From positions 1 to 64,000 of the forward strand of contig NZ_AJTQ01000186.1 in the NCBI RefSeq assembly GCF_000262345.1: a stretch of DNA of 64,000 nt. The letters run 5' to 3'. The position numbers and the translations under genes are program-made. The DNA comes from Streptomyces xiaopingdaonensis. Its GTDB lineage: Bacteria; Actinomycetota; Actinomycetes; Streptomycetales; Streptomycetaceae. The stretch's first letter is position 1, and each line of letters opens with the position of its first letter. The notes beneath the pieces are model-generated. The model was not told where the DNA came from. It saw nothing but the letters and a program-made list of their open reading frames with translations, and made no database searches. This document shows, piece by piece, positions 59,223-64,000 of this stretch.

Positions 59223-60020
59223 TCAGCCACCCGACCGCGACCGTGGCACCACCACGGGCGCACCGTCCGAGGGCCCGGCGACCACGTCGGCCTCGACCTC
59301 GTACAACTCCTCGACGAGAGCGCTGTCGACGGTCTCGGCCGGCGGTCCCTGGGCGAGGACGCGTCCGTCCTTCATCGCGACGACGGTGTCCGCGTACCGT
59401 GCCGCCGCCGAGAGGTCGTGGAGCACCATCACGACCGTCCGGCCGCCGGCTGTGATCTCCCGGACGAGCTCCAGCACGTCGACGACGTGGCCGAGGTCGA
59501 GGGCGCTCGTGGGCTCGTCGAGGAGGACGAGCGGGGTCTCCTGCGCCAACACCATGGCGAGCCAGCACCGTTGGCGCTGCCCGCCCGAGAGCCGCGCCAG
59601 CGGTTCCCCGGCGAACTCGACCGTGGCCGTCGCCTCCATCGCCTCCCGTACCGCCCGCTCGTCCTCGCGCGACCACTGCCGCAGGACGCTCTGGTGCGGG
59701 TGGCGGCCGAAGCGCACGAGCCTGGAGACGGTCACCCCCTCCGGTGCCAGCGGCGACTGCGGCAGCAGCGCGATCCGTCGGGCGGCCTCGCGCCTGCCGA
59801 GCGCCCACACGTCGTCGCCGGAGGCCCGTACGGTGCCGGAGGCGGGTCGCTGGAGCCGGGCGAGGCTGCGCAACAGGGTCGATTTCCCGCACCCGTTGGG
59901 CCCGACGATCGCCGCGACCTTCCCTGCCCCGACCGTGACGTCGGCTCCGTGGACGACCGGGCGGTTCGGGTAGCCCACGTGCAGCCCCTCCACCTCCAGG
60001 CCGGGCGGTGTCACGCTCAC
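59223..60020 (-). CDS. Iron-siderophore-type ABC transporter ATP-binding protein
   Basis: A 265-residue ATPase of the FecE/FepC group. Walker A is GPNGCGKST (about 40-48), the signature LSGGQRQRCWLAMVLAQ, Walker B LVLLDEPTSALDLGH and the switch His in VLHDLSAAARYADTVV. The LPQSPLAPEGVTVSRLVRFGRHPHQS region is typical of siderophore ATPases. Permease and binding-protein genes are not in this window on its downstream side, where the sirtuin gene converges, so partners lie elsewhere. Its start is 152 bases from an iron box, which fits iron-repressed uptake of the catechol siderophore made from the genes to the right. Confidence 0.88.
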   Translation of the reverse strand: MSVTPPGLEVEGLHVGYPNRPVVHGADVTVGAGKVAAIVGPNGCGKSTLLRSLARLQRPASGTVRASGDDVWALGRREAARRIALLPQSPLAPEGVTVSRLVRFGRHPHQSVLRQWSREDERAVREAMEATATVEFAGEPLARLSGGQRQRCWLAMVLAQETPLVLLDEPTSALDLGHVVDVLELVREITAGGRTVVMVLHDLSAAARYADTVVAMKDGRVLAQGPPAETVDSALVEELYEVEADVVAGPSDGAPVVVPRSRSGG

Positions 60021-60171
60021 CGGCCGCGCTCCGCCGCCGCGCTCGGGCGGCGGCCGGGGCCGTACGAGCGCCTGCCTCCGGGGCGGCGTGCGTCAACTCC
60101 GCTGCTGGTCGCGGCTGGTCGCGCCGACCGGGTGCGGACGGTGCGGGGTCGGCCCACTTGCTTCGCGTACA

Positions 60172-60190
60172 TATGGTTAGCCTAACCTAA
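60172..60190. promoter_or_regulatory. DmdR/IdeR-type iron box
   Basis: The 19 bases match the actinobacterial iron box TTAGGTTAGGCTAACCTAA at 16 positions. The core GGTTAGCCTAACC (60175-60187) is a perfect 6+1+6 palindrome. It lies between the divergent ABC ATPase gene and the dhb operon and likely gives iron repression of one or both. The rest of the 530-base gap (60021-60550) shows no gene. Confidence 0.85.
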
Positions 60191-60550
60191 GTTCGTCGCT
60201 CGGAGAGGGCGACCGACAACGACCCGATACGCCGTGCTGCACAGCGACTTGTCCGCCGCGCCCCACCCGGGGCGGCGCCCATCGACCCGCGCAAGCGGCC
60301 TGATCCCACTCGGACGACGGAGGCTCAGCATGCCGTGCCCCGATCCAGCCGGACCGCGGGAGCGACCGCACGCCTGCGCCCACCCGAAGAGCGAGCGCGG
60401 CGCGCGCCCCCTCGCGGGCGAGGCGCCGCCGAGGTCCGCCCGCTGCCGCGGCAGCGCGCGCCGAGGCGTCATCGGCCAGGCTCCGCCTGCCGGTCGGCCT
60501 TGCCGCGCAGCACGCCACCGGATGCTCACCACACGTCAGGCGGAGGCACA

Positions 60551-61348
60551 GTGAACGCCGAAGAAGAACTCCAGGGGCGTCTCGCCCTCGTCACAGGGGC
60601 CGGGCGCGGCATCGGCGGCGCCGTCGTGGAGACCCTCGTGGCCAGAGGCGCGCGGGTCGTGGCGGCCGATCTCGACACCGAAGGCGTCACCGGTCTCGCC
60701 GAGACGCACCCGGGACGCGTGACGGCGCTGCGACTCGACGTCACCGACGCGGGCGCCGTCGACAACGCCGTCGAGGAGGCGGAAGCGGCCCTCGGGCCGC
60801 TCGACATCGCCGTCAACGTCGCCGGGATACTGCGGAGTTGCGAGGTGGTGGAGCTCGGCGACGACGACTGGGCGCAGACCTTCGCCGTCAACACCGACGG
60901 TGTCCTCCACGTCTCCCGCGCCGTGGTGCGCGGCATGGCCGAGCGCGGCTCGGGGAGCATCGTGACGGTCGCCTCCAACGCCGCCGGTGTGCCGCGGACC
61001 GGGATGTCCGCCTATGCGGCGTCGAAGGCGGCGGCCGTGATGTTCACCAAGTGCCTCGGCCTGGAGGTCGCTGCGCGCGGCGTGCGCTGCAACACCGTCT
61101 CGCCGGGCTCCACGCTCACCGACATGCAGCGCGGCATGTGGCGCGACGCAGGCATGGCGGACGAGGACGAGGCCACCCGCCGTGTCGTCGCGGGCGACCT
61201 CGCCTCGCACCGCACCGGCATCCCGCTCGGCCGCATCGCAGAACCCGTCGACGTCGCGGAGGCGGTCGCCTTCCTCGCCTCCGACCGCGCGCGCCACATC
61301 ACCCTCCACGACCTCTACGTGGACGGCGGGGCGACGCTCCGCGCCTGA
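60551..61348 (+). CDS. dhbA: 2,3-dihydro-2,3-dihydroxybenzoate dehydrogenase
   Basis: A 265-residue short-chain dehydrogenase. The NAD loop is [18 protein letters not shown], the acidic residue AADLD after strand 2 marks NAD preference, NVAGIL follows, and the active-site Tyr-x3-Lys is YAASKAAAV preceded by [15 protein letters not shown]. The SNAAGVPRT segment is characteristic of EntA/DhbA. It oxidises 2,3-dihydro-DHB to 2,3-dihydroxybenzoate, the catechol building block. It leads the operon with dhbC and dhbE. The GTG follows GGAGG at 60542-60546. Confidence 0.92.
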   Translation: MNAEEELQGRLALVTGAGRGIGGAVVETLVARGARVVAADLDTEGVTGLAETHPGRVTALRLDVTDAGAVDNAVEEAEAALGPLDIAVNVAGILRSCEVVELGDDDWAQTFAVNTDGVLHVSRAVVRGMAERGSGSIVTVASNAAGVPRTGMSAYAASKAAAVMFTKCLGLEVAARGVRCNTVSPGSTLTDMQRGMWRDAGMADEDEATRRVVAGDLASHRTGIPLGRIAEPVDVAEAVAFLASDRARHITLHDLYVDGGATLRA

Positions 61349-61399
61349 CCCACCCGTTTCCGCGGCCCCTGCGGCCGCGTCCCCCCCCCAGGAGGAGAG

Positions 61400-62605
61400 A
61401 TGACCACCTCCCTGCGCGAATCGCCCGGCGGGACGGCGGATTCCGCGGCACCGGCGCCCGGTGCCGCGACCGCCCTGCTCGACGCGTACGGCGCCACCCG
61501 CGACCGCTTCCTCGCGACACCGCGGCACACCCTGCTCGCCCACGGGACGGCCGCCGAACTCCCCCACGACGGACGTCCTTTCACCCGCGGGGTGGCCGAA
61601 CTCCTCGCCTCGCGGGCCGAGTCGGGGGTCGGGCCCGCGCTCGTGGCCGGGGCGCTGCCTTTCGATCCGGAGCAACCGCCCGCCGTGGCAGTTCCGTTGA
61701 GCGCCGAGTGGGGGCCCGCGCTGCGCTCCGACCCGCTCGTGGCACTGCCGACCGCGCCGGTGGAGCCGACCGAGTGGCGGATCACACCGGTTCCGGCGCC
61801 CGAGGTGTACGAGGCGGCCGTCGCCGAGGCGGTCGCCCGGATGCGGGACGGTGAGCTCGACAAGGTCGTCCTCGCCCGCTCGCTGGAGCTGTCGGCCGAA
61901 CGGCTGCCGGACACCGCCCAGTTGGTGAACGGACTCGCGCGGCGCGACCCGGGCGGCTACACCTTCGCCGTGCCGAGCGGCCCGGGGCGCACCCTCGTGG
62001 GCGCCAGCCCCGAGCTCCTCGTCGAGAGGTTCGACGGACGCCTCACCGCGAACCCGCTCGCCGGCTCCACCCCGCGCAGCGGCGACCTCGCGGAGGACGT
62101 GCGGCGGGCCGCGGCACTGCTGGAGTCCCCGAAGGACCTGCACGAGCACGCCGTCGTCGTCGACGCCGTACGGGAGGCGCTCGCGCCGTTCTGCTCCCGT
62201 CTGGAGGTGCCCGCGGTGCCGACGCTGGTGCGTACCGCCGCGATGTGGCACCTGTCCACGACCGTCACGGGCGAGCTGCGCCAACCGGCCGCCTCCGCAC
62301 TGGAGTTGGCGACGGCGCTGCACCCCACGCCTGCCGTGTGCGGGACGCCCGTCGAGTCGGCGAGGCGCACCATCACCGCGTCCGAGCCGTTCGAGCGCGG
62401 CGCGTACACCGGCATGGTCGGCTGGCAGGACGCGGCAGGCGACGGCGAATGGGTGGTGACGATCCGCTGCGCCGAGGTCGGGGAGAAGGTGCTGCGGCTC
62501 TTCGCCGGCGCCGGCGTCGTCGCGGACTCCTCGCCCGCCGCCGAACTCGCCGAGACCGACGCGAAGTTCCGCACCTTCCTCGACGCCGTTGGAGCAGCGC
62601 TGTGA
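61400..62605 (+). CDS. dhbC: Isochorismate synthase
   Basis: A 401-residue chorismate-utilising enzyme of the EntC/DhbC group. Conserved sequences are [17 protein letters not shown] (catalytic Lys), [90 protein letters not shown] and the final [22 protein letters not shown]. It turns chorismate into isochorismate, the first step of 2,3-dihydroxybenzoate synthesis. A GGAGGAG site precedes the ATG. The stop overlaps the GTG of dhbE (GTGA). Confidence 0.93.
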   Translation: MTTSLRESPGGTADSAAPAPGAATALLDAYGATRDRFLATPRHTLLAHGTAAELPHDGRPFTRGVAELLASRAESGVGPALVAGALPFDPEQPPAVAVPLSAEWGPALRSDPLVALPTAPVEPTEWRITPVPAPEVYEAAVAEAVARMRDGELDKVVLARSLELSAERLPDTAQLVNGLARRDPGGYTFAVPSGPGRTLVGASPELLVERFDGRLTANPLAGSTPRSGDLAEDVRRAAALLESPKDLHEHAVVVDAVREALAPFCSRLEVPAVPTLVRTAAMWHLSTTVTGELRQPAASALELATALHPTPAVCGTPVESARRTITASEPFERGAYTGMVGWQDAAGDGEWVVTIRCAEVGEKVLRLFAGAGVVADSSPAAELAETDAKFRTFLDAVGAAL

Positions 62606-64000
62606 CCGACACCCCGACCGCACCCTCCGCCCTCGCCACGACGCCAGGACTCGACGCGCCCACCTGGCCCGCGGAGTTCGCGGCCCGCTACCGCGCCGCG
62701 GGCCACTGGCGCGGCGAGACCTTCGGCGGCGTCCTGCGCGAGCGCGCCGCGGCCCACCCGGACCGGGTCGCCCTGATCGACCCGGCGCCGGAGAGACGCA
62801 CCTGGACCTACCGGCAGCTCGACGAGCGCGCCGACCGGCTCGCCGCCGGCCTCGCCGCGCGGGGGATCGGCAAGGGCGACCGCGTCGTCGTACAGCTCCC
62901 CAACGTGGGCGAGTTCGTGGAGGTCGTCTTCGCCCTCTTCCGCATCGGAGCCCTTCCGGTCTACGCGCTGCCCGCGCACCGCGACACCGAGATCGGCTAC
63001 TTCTGCTCGTTCACGGAGGCGGTCGCGTACGTCGTGCCCGACGTCCACGGCGGATTCGACCACCGGCGCCTCGCCTCCCGCGTCGAGGAGCGGACGCCGA
63101 GCCTGCGCCATGTCTTCGTCGTCGGCGATCCGGGCGAACACACGGCACTCGCCGAGGTGTCCGCCGACCCGGAGACGGCACCCGAAGGACCCGAGCCGCA
63201 CGAACTCGCCTTCCTCCAGCTCTCCGGCGGCACGACGGGGCTTCCGAAGCTCATCCCCCGCACCCACGACGACTACATCTACTCGCTGCGAGGCTCCAAC
63301 GACATCTGCGGCGTCGACGGCGACACCCGCTTCCTCGTGCTGCTGCCCGCCGCCCACAACTTCCCCATGAGCTCCCCCGGTTGGCTCGGCGTGCTCTACG
63401 CGGGCGGCACCGTCGTCCTCGCGCCGCGCCCCGACCCGTCGGCCGCCTTCCCGCTCGTCGCACGCGAACGCATCACGATGACGGGCATGGTGCCGCCGCT
63501 CGCGCTCGTCTGGACCGAAGCGGCGCCGGAGACCGAGGAGGACCTGGGCAGCCTCCGACTCGTCCTCGTCGGCGGCGCGAAGTACAGCGAGGAGGCCGCA
63601 CGGCGCCTCGAACCGGCGCTCGGCTGCCGGCTGATGCAGGTCTTCGGCATGGCCGAGGGACTCGTCAACTACACCCGGCTCGACGACGACTACGAGACGA
63701 TCGTCACCACCCAGGGCCGGCCGATCTCCCCCGACGACGAGGTCCGCCTCGTCGACGACGACGGAGAGCCCGTGCCCGACGGCGAGTTCGGCCACCTCCT
63801 CACCCGCGGCCCCTACACGATCCGCGGTTACTGGCGCGCCCCCGAGCACAACGAGCGCTCCTTCACCGCGGACGGCTTCTACCGCTCGGGGGACATCGCC
63901 CGACGCACCCCCGGCGGGCACCTCGTCGTCGAGGGACGGGCGAAGGACCAGATCAACCGGGGCGGCGAGAAGGTCGCCCCGGAGGAGGTGGAGAACATCC
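62602..64000 (+). CDS. dhbE: 2,3-dihydroxybenzoate-AMP ligase (partial, runs off the window)
   Basis: The first 466 codons of a stand-alone adenylation enzyme. The ATP loop is [24 protein letters not shown], and aryl-acid specificity segments [32 protein letters not shown] and [18 protein letters not shown] match the 2,3-DHB-activating EntE/DhbE proteins. The hinge region [32 protein letters not shown] is reached before the edge; the last 80 or so residues are missing. It activates 2,3-dihydroxybenzoate and loads an aryl carrier protein for a catechol siderophore synthetase that should lie to the right. Confidence 0.93.
   Translation, partial: MTDTPTAPSALATTPGLDAPTWPAEFAARYRAAGHWRGETFGGVLRERAAAHPDRVALIDPAPERRTWTYRQLDERADRLAAGLAARGIGKGDRVVVQLPNVGEFVEVVFALFRIGALPVYALPAHRDTEIGYFCSFTEAVAYVVPDVHGGFDHRRLASRVEERTPSLRHVFVVGDPGEHTALAEVSADPETAPEGPEPHELAFLQLSGGTTGLPKLIPRTHDDYIYSLRGSNDICGVDGDTRFLVLLPAAHNFPMSSPGWLGVLYAGGTVVLAPRPDPSAAFPLVARERITMTGMVPPLALVWTEAAPETEEDLGSLRLVLVGGAKYSEEAARRLEPALGCRLMQVFGMAEGLVNYTRLDDDYETIVTTQGRPISPDDEVRLVDDDGEPVPDGEFGHLLTRGPYTIRGYWRAPEHNERSFTADGFYRSGDIARRTPGGHLVVEGRAKDQINRGGEKVAPEEVENI

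Noticed and set aside
60234..60554. A small gene between the iron box and dhbA, such as an MbtH-like protein
   Set aside because: The frame lacks the MbtH tryptophan and proline pattern and has no ribosome site.
1..64000. CRISPR arrays, tRNA or rRNA genes, insertion sequences
   Set aside because: No regular spacer-repeat pattern, no cloverleaf-like segment, no transposase or terminal repeats were seen on reading.

Overview
The window looks like a stretch of a Streptomyces (or very close actinomycete) chromosome. The DNA is very GC-rich and nearly every gene uses G/C in third codon positions. GTG starts are common, and stop/start overlaps of the GTGA or ATGA type join many neighbours. The gene content also fits: an ethylmalonyl-CoA pathway operon, carbohydrate ABC transporters without their own ATPase, an MbtH/NRPS-type catechol siderophore start, and a DmdR/IdeR-like iron box. 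I saw no tRNA, rRNA, CRISPR array, insertion sequence, prophage or origin. Two genes are cut by the window edges: a pterin carbinolamine dehydratase at the left and dhbE at the right.

Layout. 1-8.7 kb: pterin dehydratase (cut), fatty acid desaturase, a membrane-anchored phosphodiesterase, an MBL-fold hydrolase coupled to a DedA protein, an amidase and a DHA2 drug-type transporter. 8.8-12 kb: a NAPE-PLD-like MBL hydrolase coupled to an aminotransferase-fold protein that seems to lack the PLP lysine, then a VOC protein. 12-19.4 kb: a DeoR-controlled sugar/polyol operon (regulator, binding protein, two permeases, zinc dehydrogenase) with a perfect 11-bp inverted repeat at its promoter, beside a DUF5107 protein. 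20-24 kb: LapA-like protein, Sfp-type phosphopantetheinyl transferase, APH-family kinase, LuxR-type regulator and aldo/keto reductase. 24.5-29.5 kb: a peptide-salvage operon (M55, M20, S9 peptidases) ending in a DinB-like gene that carries two apparent frameshifts. 29.7-36.2 kb: an MFS transporter fused to three carboxypeptidase-regulatory-like repeats, a SRPBCC protein, a radical SAM protein, a flavin-binding protein and a HEAT-repeat protein.

36.6-47.6 kb is the metabolic centrepiece. A tandem 3-hydroxybutyryl-CoA dehydrogenase and a TetR regulator are followed, after a 23-bp hairpin, by the operon ccr-ecm-mcl-mch-mcd. This is the reductive carboxylation branch that turns acetyl-CoA/crotonyl-CoA into glyoxylate and propionyl-CoA and supplies ethylmalonyl- and methylmalonyl-CoA. 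The ccr promoter region carries four CACTT-type repeats. The phospholipid genes psd and pssA follow and end in a strong hairpin.

47.7-54 kb: a carbohydrate locus with two FGGY kinases, a histidine phosphatase and a DeoR/GlpR regulator around an AT-rich divergent promoter; then a TetR regulator with a near-perfect 21-bp operator and probable ATT start, coupled to an NQO-type quinone oxidoreductase. 54-60 kb: glycerate kinase, a phytoene-desaturase-like oxidoreductase, a small DUF6011 zinc protein, an inositol-monophosphatase-like enzyme, a sirtuin and a ferric-siderophore-type ABC ATPase. 60.5-64 kb: the iron-box-linked dhbA-dhbC-dhbE operon for 2,3-dihydroxybenzoate, continuing beyond the window.
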